Positions 35,231 through 46,956 of a stretch of 64,000 nt of DNA are shown here, in pieces. The DNA lies in the NCBI RefSeq assembly GCF_040712315.1, contig NC_134017.1:51085636-51149635 (forward strand). Direction: 5' to 3'. The position numbers were made by a program, and so were the translations under genes. The notes beneath the pieces were generated by a model, which did not search any database, was not told the DNA's origin, and saw nothing but the letters and a program-made list of their open reading frames with translations. Positions within the stretch are counted from its first letter, which is position 1. Every line of letters starts with the position of its first letter. The stretch is from Castanea sativa (lineage: Eukaryota > Streptophyta > Magnoliopsida > Fagales > Fagaceae).

Positions 35231-38200
35231 TAAAATGTGGCCCAACTTGTGATACATTTAGCTTTTATTTAGATATCTATCTGGCTTTTGTTAAGATTAT
35301 TGATGAGAATTAGCTATAACCTGTTCTACATTGTCCAAAAGTTTTTTAAAAAAAACTTTGGTTGTCTATGTTTATTGCTTCCTCAATTGGATGATAGGAT
35401 AAGTGCTGATCTGATGGAATTGTTGAATACAGTAGTAAGTACCTTTTTCCCCCAATCAGGTTCAACTTCACCGATCATGTCCCTTGTCTTAACCAGTGTT
35501 GATAAATTTTCTTCATCAGCCACAGTCCACATGAACGAGTTATGTCTTGAAGTTGTAACTTATTTGGTGAGGCTGCTTTGAAATTAGGGAAGAGTGCATT
35601 CCAAAAGGTGGGTGAAAGAAAGCAGTATCTCTTATTGGAGAATGGGGTAGCTATATATGGTTTGCTTATAGAATCACAATGTTTCATATATCATCCAAAA
35701 GCCTAAATGCATAATTTTCCTTGATCAAGTCTCTTTCACAAACTAATAACACCTCAAGTCTTTCATTGGTTAGCTATAACAAGAGGATTGGAATTTTAAG
35801 TTCAGATGGAGGTGGTAGGGAAACCAACAATTTGTTTGCGAGCATGCTTTTGCGATTCATCCATGTTTAAGAATGCAACAGAAGAAAGATAATTATGTTT
35901 TGATCCTGTGTGACCTTTTGCAAACTACGGTGATAGCTGCTAATTATACTCTTAAAAAATTTAATATTGATTAGGAAAACTGAAACAGTTTCAAAAACAT
36001 AGCCACATAAAGGAGGGTATACACGATTAAGGTAGTCACAACAGGCTGAGGATCCCAAACCCACAGAACAAGTAAATCCAAATATGCAGTCTTTGGATGT
36101 TTTACACAATATAACCTTGTGGGTAGCTAAAGTTTCACTCATATGCATGACCAACTTCTATATCTATTTGAAAGGAAGATACAATGTAGGACAAAGAGTG
36201 AGGCAGTAAGCACAAAGAGTGACCTGACCATACTTCAATTTTTTTTTTTACTTTTAATTCCTTACCAGACTTGCTAAATAATTATACTTTCTTATTTACT
36301 AGTTTGCTATTTTTCTAGTTCTTTGCACATTGCCTGCTTTGTCTTTTTCTTTGTACTTTTTCATCATAATTGCAATGGAGTTTAATTTACCTATCCGAAA
36401 AAAAAAAGAAAAAAAAAATCTGGTATTGTTGTTGGCTATACTAATTATTAAATTTTTGTTTCTTGTTGCATTATTGTAGGGGGTTGTCAACTATGTAAGA
36501 TTTTTCATTAAAGCGATGAAGATGTCAAATATGAAGTAGTGGGATAAATTGAAGCTTTGAAGTATCAATCAATGATGGATAAATACAAAATAATTGTGAA
36601 GCAGCTGAAGTAGGCATCAATAGGGTCTTGGCTAGTTTTGTAGTTTGTTTTGGTGTGTTTATGTATGCTAGCAAAACAAAAGCAGCCTAAATGTTGTTAC
36701 CTTGATGTAACTTTTTGAATATTGATGCCAATAATAGTGATGTATCATAAAATTTATCTTTATGTTAGCTTTTGGTTCAATGAAAATTTATCTTTATGTT
36801 AGCATTAGGTTCAATGAAAATTGACCTTTATGTTAACTTTGATTATCATTGGGTACCAAAGAAAAACAGCACCATTGATTAAGGCAGTTGCATTTTATAT
36901 AACCTAAATTATAGGTATTACGGCAAGCAACACATTATATATAATCTAAATTTCAGAATTGTGTTCAGGGAAAAAATCTTGCTCAAGCTTTGATAGAATA
37001 AGTATTTTAATTTGCAATGACATATTTTCAAGTTTGACAAAATAGGTATTTCCAAAATGTATTGGTCATTTCATACTTTGAGGGGGTAACAATAGATGTT
37101 GGTCATTGCTTTTATGAAAACAGTTATTATGCATATGGTTTTATTTTAACAAAGTTCTATTTGTTTATAGAGTAAAAAATTATAGTAACAATACATCTAT
37201 TGAAAAATGCAATTCTTCAAAAAAATAATAAAAAAAAAAAAAAAAATTGTCCATGCCTTATCCAAATCAAAACTATTTTCCTGCATTTGAACATTACATA
37301 ATGCCAAACTCTCATTTTCATATACAAAACAATCTCAAATAAATAATGAACATTTAAATTTTCACCACAAAAATGTTCAATATGCCCATATCTCTCCACC
37401 ATCTGAATTATCCTCATTTTTCATCATCAATATATTTCTTGTAAACACACTTGTACAATTCTCTCCTGGAATAATAAAAAACAAATCCCCTTCCCCCCCA
37501 CCTGTAAGAAAACAAAAAACAAAACTACACACTGTTTCTGTACATATATCAGATAAGCTACATTGTCGTTTAGATGAAATTGCACATTTCTTCAATTTCT
37601 TCTACTCTGGAACACAAGGTAAGATCTCTGGATTTCTACTTGAAGCTTCAATCTGAGTTTCATCTGTTCCTACATCAGCTACTAACTGATTTACTTGTCT
37701 TGCTTGGTCAAGTGCTTGTGGGCAGCTTTGATGCACGAGCTACTGCACTGTGTGGCATGCTGGGCTGCACTAGTGTGGCAGCTGATGCTGCATCACCTGG
37801 TGCACTAGCTGCTGCACTGTGTGGCATGCTGAGCTGTACTGATGTAGCAGCTGGTGATGCACTCTCTTGCCTTTGACATAACTGAGCACATTTAACATGA
37901 TTAATTCTAGCATATGCAAATCTAACAAAATCTCCAAGTTGCATAGTTAGCAAGAATATATCCCAATGGAAATATTCCAAAGTAAGCATAGTATAATTAA
38001 AGTAGGAATCCATCCTTCAAATTCACTCAATATAATCTACCATTACCTATTACCATCAAAACCAAATACAAAGCACATCTTAGCAATTCCACAAGCTGAA
38101 GTAATCCTCCACATAGCTTTGTTTGGAAACTCAAGCAAAGAATTTAAAACAAAGTCCCCTTATTTTCTCAAACTTTCTTAGCGATCAATTCCAAACTCAT

Positions 38201-38899
38201 ACACAATTTCATTTAGTAACAGAAATAAGCAACATACCAAAAACAATTAGCAAGGTTCCATAACAACAACTGGCGCCACATGGTGCCATGATGCAAAATA
38301 AAAAAAAAAGCAGAGTATATAAAGGCAATAATAAACATGACTGATGTTGATTTAATCCAAAAGTATCTAACAAAATGTACCAAATTCCTCTTTATTTAAA
38401 TCTGAGGCAATATAGACTTAGACTATATGCAAGAAACAAAGTACACTGCAAGCAATACATGAACTGACTTCATCTCAGTGACCAGCATGAAGTTTGACTA
38501 CAGTAGCATCATATATTACTTGGAAGGAACCATCAATGTTAATCTAGGCAGCCCAATCTTATTTTGTCCCTTTCTTTATTACTACAATATAAATATAAAG
38601 ATGAGAAATATGTACAACCCCAAAACAAGATTGTACGTACAGCTTCAATATTGGAAGAAGAAAAAATAACAATTTTAATCTAATCTAAAAGAAAAAATTT
38701 TTGAAAAAAAAAAAAAACCTTTTACTGTATATTAGTGCATCTATACTCATGGAAGCATTTTATCAAACAGTACAAGTTTCCTTTCTACATAAGACTACAT
38801 AAGAACGTATATGTAAATTTTTTTGGAAAAAAAAAATTAAGACACATATGTAAAAAGAAAATTCATAAAATAAAATGAAAAAAAAGTGAGGAGAAAACC
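35231..38899. other. Region with no recognised gene
   Basis: AT-rich with A/T tracts. A plus-strand frame at about 35370-35580 (LDDRISADLMELLNT, VHMNELCLEVVTYL) and a minus-strand frame at 37708-38013 have protein-like composition but match no family I know. Splice phases around 35434/35460 do not join cleanly. I would not call a gene here. Confidence 0.4.
37739..37863 (-). repeat. 69-bp tandem repeat, 23-residue period in the minus frame
   Basis: Two adjacent copies (37739-37807 and 37808 to about 37863), each containing GCACTGTGTGGCATGCTG. The period is a multiple of three. The minus frame reads SVQLSMPHSAAAS then LVQPSMPHSAVAR, keeping an Ala/Ser-rich pattern. It may be part of a real but unidentified protein (ORF 37708-38013). 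Confidence 0.6.
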
Positions 38900-39485
38900 T
38901 TCTTGCAAAGTCAGAAGTTGAAAGCAGTGAAGAAAATTTTGTGGTTGGAGACAACGGAGAGACAATTTTAGGCGTTTTCCAATGAGACAAAGGTCAGTCT
39001 CGTCAGAACTGGTGACGATCGGCGATGCTAGGCAGCAACTGTCAAGTTTGGAGTTGAGAGAGGGAAGATGGAGGTGCCGGTGTGGTATGGTGGTGCGAGA
39101 GAAACAGAGAGAGCTGAGATTTGCTATTTTGGAGAATGGGAAATGAAAGAGTGGCGGGTTAGTGAAATTTGGTATTTTTGAAGCTGTTTATGTCTGGCAG
39201 CGTAGCTCCGACGACGATGCTAGACAGTGGGCAGTGGCTATAGAGGTTTGGAAGAGAGAGCGGTGAGAGAGCAGAGAGAAAATTTTGATTTTCAAAAAAA
39301 GGGGAAGTGTTGTTTTGATGGCGGGCTTTGAAAATTTAGAGAGTATTTGTGTTTTTTTTTTTATAAAATAACCTGAGTTGGTGAGTTGTAATTTTTAATC
39401 CATTTGTCAATTTTTCATTGGTCTTAGAAACTCCACATGTGTGCTGAGTTGGAGTTTCAGAAACACTATATACTTTCTCGTATTG
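38900..39485 (-). repeat. Leader-like sequence, inverted partner of 28430-28770
   Basis: The reverse complement matches the leader-like region at 28.4-28.8 kb in patches along its whole length, with larger spacing. The two copies face each other across the LINE and the unassigned DNA. Confidence 0.5.
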
Positions 39486-39891
39486 GTAGAGGCTTTGGGC
39501 AAGCAAGAGAGGGTTCAGGCCCTTCAGGGGTGAGGGCTTATTATGCTTGGGCATATGGCACTAGATTGTTGTACACTTGCACTTATTTTTTGAGAAACCG
39601 GTAAGAAAGGCTTGCACTTGTTGTTTATTGCTCATAAGCATAAATAAGATGATAAGGGCTGTCCCACCCATCGGAAGCCACCACCACCGATCCGCCCATC
39701 ACCAGGGTGAGAGAGATCGGCCTGGCTTGATGCTCCAGCCTGGGTTTCGTCAGAGAGTGAGGTAGAGAAGTTGAGCAGAGGGAGAGAATTTGAGAGTGCA
39801 CTGATCATTCATGACAAATATTTTGGCATTTTTAACCTCTCATGTGAGATTTATTTTTCTGGTGTTTTGACATTTGGCACACCTCACATTT

Positions 39892-40203
39892 GAGCATTGG
39901 CATTAAGGATTCTAAACCCCCAAATTGTAAATTTATAGTATCCAAACCTTAAAAATGTGCATTATCCATTACTCTAACGGTAAAAAATTTTACAATTGTG
40001 TTACAGTACCATCTTATAAACAAGGGGTTTTATTTGGGTATTGGGTTTTATTATTTTATTGTATAGGTATATTATTTTAATATGTTGTATGGTAAAATAA
40101 AAGTTGGGACGTTTGGTGTATTGTAAAATGGTATGGTATATTAGATAAAGTAACTTTTGAGATGGTAAAATGAGATATTTTCTAAACATCGGATGCTAAT
40201 GCT
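39892..40203. mobile_element. TIR element of the GAGCAYC family (short)
   Basis: Left end GAGCATTGGCATT; right end reading inwards GAGCATTAGCATCC. Shares the subterminal AGATAAAGTAACTTTTGAGATGGTAAAAT block with the elements at 17953 and 41304. Target site not clear. Confidence 0.5.
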
Positions 40204-40215
40204 CAAGTGCTCTTA

Positions 40216-41300
40216 GAGCATCCCCATCAGTATGTGCAAAGTTATGCAAAATTGAAAAAGTAACTGATTTTACACATTTTGAGCAAAAAAACACACACAT
40301 CAGTGGGTGTAATATTGTGCATAAATGCACAATTGCTACAGTAACCGTGCATATATGCACGGTTACTATAACATGTGCATTTAATATTTTAATAATTTTT
40401 TCTCTCTTGTTGTCTCTGCTCTCACTCTCACTCTCACCTAACTCTTTCCTTGTCTCTGCTCTCACTCTCACCTCTCTCCCTTTTCCTCATGTCTCTGCTG
40501 TTGCTGATCAAACCATGCCTCCACTGCCGCCGATCATCAAACCCTCACTCTCCCTTTTCCTCATTTGATAAAATAGAGAATAAAAGCCATTCAAAAAGAG
40601 AACTAAACAAAAAAAGAGAAAGCAAAAATTCATTCTCTTCTCATCTCAGATCTGATCGGGAAAAAAAAAAAAGAAGTCTTCTTCATCAGGTTTAAGCAGC
40701 AATGAAACAGCCCCCATTCTTTGGCTTCCTCGGCATTGCTACCGCTTTAGTCTTCTCTTGTAATAAAAAATTTCAATATCTTACAATTCGGGTTCTGTTG
40801 ATGTGGATCTCATCGGGTATGGTATTGATCGGGTGACTTTGTCCTTTTTTTTTTCCCAGGTATGGGAGTGGCGTACGGAATGGCGAAGAGTGGAGTTGGG
40901 GTGGCGTCGATGGGTGTGATGAGACTAGAGTTGGTGATGAAGTTGATCCTGCCGGTGGTCATGGCTGGGTTTGGGATTGAATGAGTTTGGGATTGACTGG
41001 ATTTAGGATTGAGTGGGTTTCGGAGTGTTTGTTTCTTGGATTGAGTGGGTTGATTTTCTTTGATGATGCTAGTTGGGTGGGTGATGATGGTGGCCAGGTA
41101 TGGAGTGATCGTTGGTATTGTTGGGTCTGTGAGAGAGAGAATAATAAAAAATTGTAAAATAAATGAATATTTTATTGAATAAATGTGTAGAATAGATAAA
41201 TTGATGTAGGTGTTTTGCATAAATGGGTGTGTAAAATAGAAAAAAGTAGTTTTTTTGTGCAAAATAGATGGAAAGTTTGCATCCACTGATGTGGATGCTC
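40216..41300. mobile_element. TIR element of the GAGCAYC family with captured gene-like interior
   Basis: 1085 bp, with TTA on both sides (40213-40215, 41301-41303). Ends are GAGCATCCCCATCAGT and, reading inwards, GAGCATCCACATCAGT. The interior has a CT-rich leader (40400-40560) and a short ATG frame at 40702, suggesting a captured first exon. No transposase. Confidence 0.75.
40702..40836 (+). CDS. Short ORF, possibly a captured exon, in TIR element
   Basis: A 44-codon frame starting [20 protein letters not shown], a hydrophobic N-terminal segment like a signal anchor. After codon 20 the sequence reads TT/GTAATAAA, which could be an exon donor, so the captured piece may be just the first 20 codons. 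I do not recognise the parent gene. Confidence 0.3.
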   Translation: MKQPPFFGFLGIATALVFSCNKKFQYLTIRVLLMWISSGMVLIG

Positions 41301-41303
41301 TTA

Positions 41304-41844
41304 GAGCACTAGCATTTGAAGAAACATAAAAGTGTCTATTTTGCATTCTCAAAACCTACTTTATCTATTTTACCATCTTATTTTACAACTTATTCAACAT
41401 CTCAATTTCTATTTTTACATATAACTCATTAAAATAATATAAACTATAGCAACAAATAATATAAAATATTCAATTTCTCTCTCTTCTTTCTTTCCTCTTT
41501 GCCCTTTTGTCCATCTTTTATCTATTTTACCATCTTATTTTACAACTTATTCAACATCTCAATTTCTATTTTTACATATAACTCATTAAAATAATATAAA
41601 CTATAGCAACAAATAATATAAAATATTCAATTTCTCTCTCTTCTTTCTTTCCTCTTTGCCCTTTTGTCCCTCTTTTCTCATTAAAATAAATTTTTTTTTT
41701 TGTTTACATCCTTGTGAACCGTTGGTTCCCATTTTCAAAGTTGGTATAAAAAAGTAAAAACCCACCCCTAGATGTGGGTGGGTTTTGGCTTATTGGTTGC
41801 TAAAATAGCAACCGGAGGATATTTTACATCTAATGCTAGTGCTC
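41304..41844. mobile_element. TIR element of the GAGCAYC family with internal duplication
   Basis: 541 bp. Ends are GAGCACTAGCATT and, reading inwards, GAGCACTAGCATTAG. Target sites are TTA at 41301-41303, shared with the element to the left, and TTA at 41845-41847, shared with the element to the right. Confidence 0.75.
41361..41674. repeat. 157-bp near-perfect tandem duplication
   Basis: Two copies, 41361-41517 and 41518-41674, starting TTATCTATTTTACCATC and ending CCCTTTTGTCC. Only one or two differences by eye, so it is recent relative to the host element. Confidence 0.85.
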
Positions 41845-41847
41845 TTA

Positions 41848-42500
41848 GAGTATCAGTATTTTGTTTCTAAAAAATATCTCATTTTACCATCTCAAAAGCT
41901 ACTTTATCTATTATATCATACCATTTTATAATACACCTAACATCCCAACTTTTATTTTACCATACAAGTACAACACATCAAAATAATATAAATTATACAG
42001 TAAAATGATTTAAAATTATCTATCACTCCTCTCTCTAATTTCTGTTACTCTGACACTCTCAACCACACCACTCCCAACAATCTCTCTCAACCACACCTCC
42101 ACACAGCAACCACCGTGACCCCAAACCCACCACCCAACAATACCTAGCCACAAACCCAGCCATAACCCAGCACAAACCTAGCCACATGTCACTCGTCACT
42201 TTGTCTCTGTGTCTCTCTTGTTATCGCTTTCTTTTTCAAGCTCCCTTTGTACAACAATAGCAACGCATTCATTGGATGAAGAAACAACCAAGAAAGTTCC
42301 CTAATAGGTTAAACAAACACCATTGATCCTTGCTTTTTTGGTTTTGCTTTCACAGGCTAGAAATTTGTGCTTTGTATATTTGAATGCTTATGGGCTTTTT
42401 CTTTCATAGGTTGAGTTTTACTTTAGCAGGGACAGAGCCAAAACTTTTATAAGTTAAAATAGATAAAGTAGTTTTTTTAGATCTACAAATGTGGATGCTC
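41848..42500. mobile_element. TIR element of the GAGCAYC family
   Basis: Left end GAGTATCAGTATTTTG after TTA; right end reading inwards GAGCATCCACATTTG, followed by TAA rather than TTA. It shares the CTACTTTATCTAT and ACCATCTCAAAAG subterminal words with its relatives. The interior is CT/CA-rich and non-coding. Confidence 0.6.
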
Positions 42501-42859
42501 TAAACAGTGACTCATGACACTCAAAATAATCACAAACTTAAAGCAATTTTCTTTTAAATTAAAAATAAATTATAATTTCATAGTTACAAGGAAACATAAG
42601 ATGGTGATAGTTGAGCTACAATGCTTCGCTTAAAAAAAAAAGTTATTGACCAAACATAAAAGAATCTTAAGTAACCATTAAATTATTCTTAAATAAATTT
42701 AAAAATAATAATTTCCTTTTATGTAAATCATTTTTGCACCATTTATAGATATAAATTACAAGAAAATCAATGCATTTATCCGTTAATACATAGCTTTTAA
42801 TTAATATATTAACATAAATGAAAATTTTAGATTTAAATGAGGTGTAAATGTGCAATGTT

Positions 42860-43044
42860 TTTTTTTTTTTTTTGGATACAAAATAGAATTCTACTCTAGC
42901 CTAATCTAAGTGTATATATGTGTGAAGCCTCCTCCTGAAAACTTGAACCCCAACCCTTGCCCCCCACACCCCACAAGCACACTCCACAAGTATACCACAA
43001 GCACTTATACTTGTGGAGTGACCATCGCACCAAAGGTATGCGGT
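42860..43044 (-). mobile_element. tRNA-derived SINE with 19-bp target-site duplication
   Basis: Flanked by GGTGTAAATGTGCAATGTT at 42841-42859 and 43045-43063, exact over 19 bases. On the minus strand the head reads CTTTGGTGCGATGGTC (A-box-like), followed by GGGGTTCAAGT (B-box-like), and the element ends in poly-A (the T run on the plus strand). It is a complete Pol III retroposon. Confidence 0.85.
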
Positions 43045-43063
43045 GGTGTAAATGTGCAATGTT

Positions 43064-45504
43064 AAATGAAGAGAATTTTTCCTCATTTTCAAGGAATCCG
43101 TCACTTGGCAGAACCTTAAACCACTATGGATAAGGTTCTTGCTCATATATATTAAATATGTTGTGAGAGATGATGGGGTAGTATATAAATTGAACTATAT
43201 TTGGACATTCTACATTTTCCTTAAAAAAAAAAACTTGTTTATTTAACAAATGAGTAAGCTCAAACCTATAGGTTTAGGCTCAATTACTAAACGAGTTGAA
43301 CTTAAACATAATAAGATGTTTGTGAACAAACTCATGAGTATAAGGCTCTCCATGTGAAAATATTAAATTGTATATGTTTATATGTTTACATGTTTACAAA
43401 TATACTTTTATATATTTTAGATTTTTATAAGTTATTATTATTTGTAATTTATAGACAATAAATAAACAAATAACTTCATAGTGTTATCATTCTCAAAAAA
43501 AAAAAAAAAAACCTTCATATTGTTATAACAATAAAGGTTAGTGAATCTAATTTTATAAATTTATCACATCTTGGCATTTAATTAAGTCAAAAAAATATAA
43601 TTTCAATTATAATTTAGTTATTGTTTTTTAGTATATATTTGTGAAAAAGTATAAAATTTTAGTATATATGAAAAATAAAAAGTTTATCAAGTAGTTTGTG
43701 ATCAAGCCTAAACTTGTTTGACAATAAAATGAATAAAGCTTAAATATGTAATCTACTTATGTGATAAAATTGAGCTTGGTTTATTCTTGAAATAAAATAA
43801 AATCAATCCATCTTAATCTTTCAACAATTAGTTAGACTCGTTTACAACCCTAGTGAAAGATGTAAAACTTCATCTCTAACCATTCAAGCTGCAGCCTCAA
43901 GCCCTAAGGTTTCTAGAATTGCCTTGCCCTACTGTATATTTTCAACTTGAATGCTGGTTGTGCTGGATCTCTCTGTTGTCCTAAAATAGACAAAGAGTTT
44001 TCCTTTCGAAGTTGACCTAAAAAGAATTGGAGTTTCTAACAATGTAACCATTTATTCATTTAACTTCTTATATTAAGTTTGAATTGACTTTTTAAAACAA
44101 ATGAACTGGCTTTTTTCTTTGCAAACATAAAAAATATTATTATACTATTTTGTTTCATTAATGCGCTTGCAATTTTGTGAACTTCCATTTTTTTTTTTTG
44201 GGACAAAGGGATTGTAAAGTGTCATCATGATTGGAGTTAGGATTCTAAATTAATTTTTGACTTAATTGCAGAAAACCAACCAAAATTGTGCGGGTACTCG
44301 TACTTTTTGCTTTCTTTTACTATAAGAACTTGTAATTATGATTCTCAATTGTAACAATCTTTGCAAATTACACCTCCTAATTGATTGTTAAAATTAACAG
44401 TTACGTCCAAGTCATATGACAATCAAAAATTGAATTATTCATTTTTCCCTTGCAGCTAGGTTTTTTTTTTTTTTCTTCCTAAATTGCAGCTAGTTAATAT
44501 ACTTTTTTTTCTTTCTTTCTAAATTGCAGCTAGTTAATATACTAAAAATTGAATTCTTCATTTTCGTCCATAAACTCTTCATTCGCACAAACTATAATCT
44601 TTGGCACTCCAAAAATCTCCTCGAAATTTTTGTTGCATTGAACCTCATTGGAAAAAAAGAAATAAAAAAAAACAAAAAACAAAAAACTTAGTGGTTTCAA
44701 TTTCTCAACACTCTCTTTAGGATCACAAGACGAGTGGCTAAAGAAACATAGTTTTTTATTATTCGAAAGGCATATAGTTTGCTCTCGATGGATTTGAGTG
44801 TGGTAGCCTAAAAAATCTTTCAAAAAATCGTCCAAAAAAAAAAAACACTCAGCCTCGCTCAAGCAAGCCTCAAGTAGGAGACATGCAAACTCTTGACCAG
44901 TTTATTGTTTTGCTTAAGCATGTTTACTTATTACTTATTAGCTTGAGCAAGTCTTTTCATTTGCTCGAGTGAGCTTCTTCAAACAACCTTTCTTTGAGTA
45001 GCTTCGTCAATCTTAATAGATTTATGAAAACTACATAAATAAATAAAAATCTTGAATTTCATTACAATTAAAGTCATGGAATGTCCTATCTAAAAAAAAA
45101 AGAGTCATGGAATGGACCAATACTAAAATCTTAACAATTTGTTCGTTAGAAGGCATGTGGAGATTTTTTCAATTGAAGTTTCATAATTAAATTTCTTCAT
45201 TTATTTTAAAAGAGATGAAATTAAGATCCTTCCCATGAAAATTTCAAAAGTGAATTTGTTCATTTTAATAGTGAAGGACATTTTCCAAATCATAATTTCA
45301 AAAATGAATTTGTCAATTAACTTCAAAATATTCGCCAAAATCTTTATAAGTACTCATTGATATTGTCTAGTCTCCCTTGTGGGGAGAACTAATTTTCGAA
45401 TCCTCCTCTCAAGAATGAATTTGTCAATTAACCTAAAGAAGCCGCCAAAATATCTATTAATAAACAAAAACATCACATGGGTTTGTTTCCAATCATTAAT
45501 CTCT

Positions 45505-45550
<46 letters not shown>

Positions 45551-45860
45551 AATATTGAAACAATGGTTTTGAACAGAATTGAAGGAAGTAGTATCGGTAT
45601 ATCAAAGCAACCCAAGAAAGTATTCTTTGCACACTACAAGGTCATTGGAGTTTTTAAGCTTAGAACAGGGAGAGACAAAACCAATAAAGGATTCCTGGAG
45701 AGGAGGAGACTTATTGTCCAAAGCAAGATATGGCTAAGATGTTATAGTGGGGCTATTGGATACTAGTACATACCAATTCCAATTCAAACTAATATTTATA
45801 CAGTTTTGGCCATGTTAACACTACCATCCTGCTAGTTTAGTAACCCATATGTGTGTATGA
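43064..45860. other. AT-rich intergenic region
   Basis: No recognised gene. Contains poly-A/T tracts, the dispersed repeat at 45155-45415 and a (TA)n run at about 45508-45548. A 67-codon plus frame at 45563-45766 matches no family known to me. Confidence 0.5.
45155..45415. repeat. Dispersed repeat, copy 2 (partner at 20365-20640)
   Basis: Same ordered blocks as 20365-20640. The word GAATTTGTCAATTAAC near 45308 is repeated again near 45416, so a small local duplication lies at its right edge. Confidence 0.55.
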
Positions 45861-46884
45861 TGTTAGGACATATATGTTTCACTTGTTTAGAACATATGTC
45901 ATTCTGTTATGTAATTGGTTAATCCTTTGACAAAACGCACTTTACTTGTAATTGGGTAGATTTAAGATGTGTTTAATGCTTCAAGAAACTGTGTTTTAAG
46001 ATCAAGTGTTGAAGTCATCAAGTATGTCCAAGAAACAAGCTGAAAAGTGCAAGTTTATTAAAACTCGACAGCTAGCATGTGTCGAGGTTTAAAGAGCTAT
46101 TCTAGCCCCGTGGCTCAATAGCTGCTCGACAGCATCTTGACACCTCTATTTGTCGAGGTTTAAGAAAAACAGATTTTGAGTTCTGTTTTGATTCCAATCC
46201 GTGAATGTGTCTTTGGGTTTTCTTTTCTCCTAACCCTAGACATATAAAATGATTATTTTAAGGGCCGTCGAAGGGTACACAAGTTGCACAAGTATTGAGA
46301 AATCCTTGTTCAAGCTAGTTGTGACCAAAGACAAAGTTCTTGCCCTAGTTCATCTCTCTTGTGAAGAAGTTGCTGTGTAATGTGCACCATAGGGTTTTGT
46401 AACCAAGCATCTTCTTGATCTTCATCGTGTGGATGAATTGAAGAACTTTGCAACCAACAATCTTCTCTAGTTGGTGATTGAAGTCATGTACTAGGATCCG
46501 CATAATTGGTTAGTCACGTACTTGGGAGCTGTGCATTGAAAAGAGAAATTGTCACTACAGAACAAGTCCAATTAGGTATTGGGATAAGGGTTCAACTGTA
46601 GGTTGGTAAGGTACTTGGGATTCCTTTACTTGTAACCGCTTGTTGTGATAATAGTGGAATTTTGGGAGTGGTGATCTTAAAATCACCCGGTAGGGTTTTT
46701 GTCTTGTAGGTTTTCCCTATTCGTAAACAAATCACAGTGTCATTTAATTTCCGCTGCATACTTAGTTTAACTGGTGATTTGTTTGTGCTACCACGTGCTT
46801 TGCATGTTAATATTGATTAATTAATAACTTGGCTAATTAATTAATTAATCAATCACAAGGGGTCAATGCGAATTTGGTCTATCA
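45861..46884 (+). repeat. 5' LTR
   Basis: 1024 bp, TG...CA ends. A TATA box (TATAAAAT, 46243-46250) follows CTCGACA-type motifs at about 46064-46155. The R-U5 part runs to the CA just before the primer site. Confidence 0.92.
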
Positions 46885-46886
46885 AA

Positions 46887-46898
46887 TGGTATCAGAGC
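46887..46898 (+). promoter_or_regulatory. Primer-binding site (initiator Met-tRNA)
   Basis: TGGTATCAGAGC, complementary to the 3' end of plant initiator tRNA-Met, two bases after the 5' LTR. Confidence 0.92.
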
Positions 46899-46956
46899 AG
46901 GCACACTCTGATTAGGGTTAATCTTTGTGTGTGTGATCCATTGACCCCTGTTTGTC

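Noticed and set aside
35288..35581. Two possible exons of an unknown gene (LDDRISADLMELLNT and MSLVLTSVDKF)
   Set aside because: The splice phases at 35434 and 35460 do not join in frame and no homologous family came to mind.
40810..41352. 180-codon minus-strand open frame
   Set aside because: It spans two transposon ends and their boundary, with no recognisable domain and composition like translated repeat DNA.
43064..45860. Searched for missing first exons of the subtilase pseudogene
   Set aside because: No signal peptide, VYIVY-type propeptide or early catalytic-domain words found.
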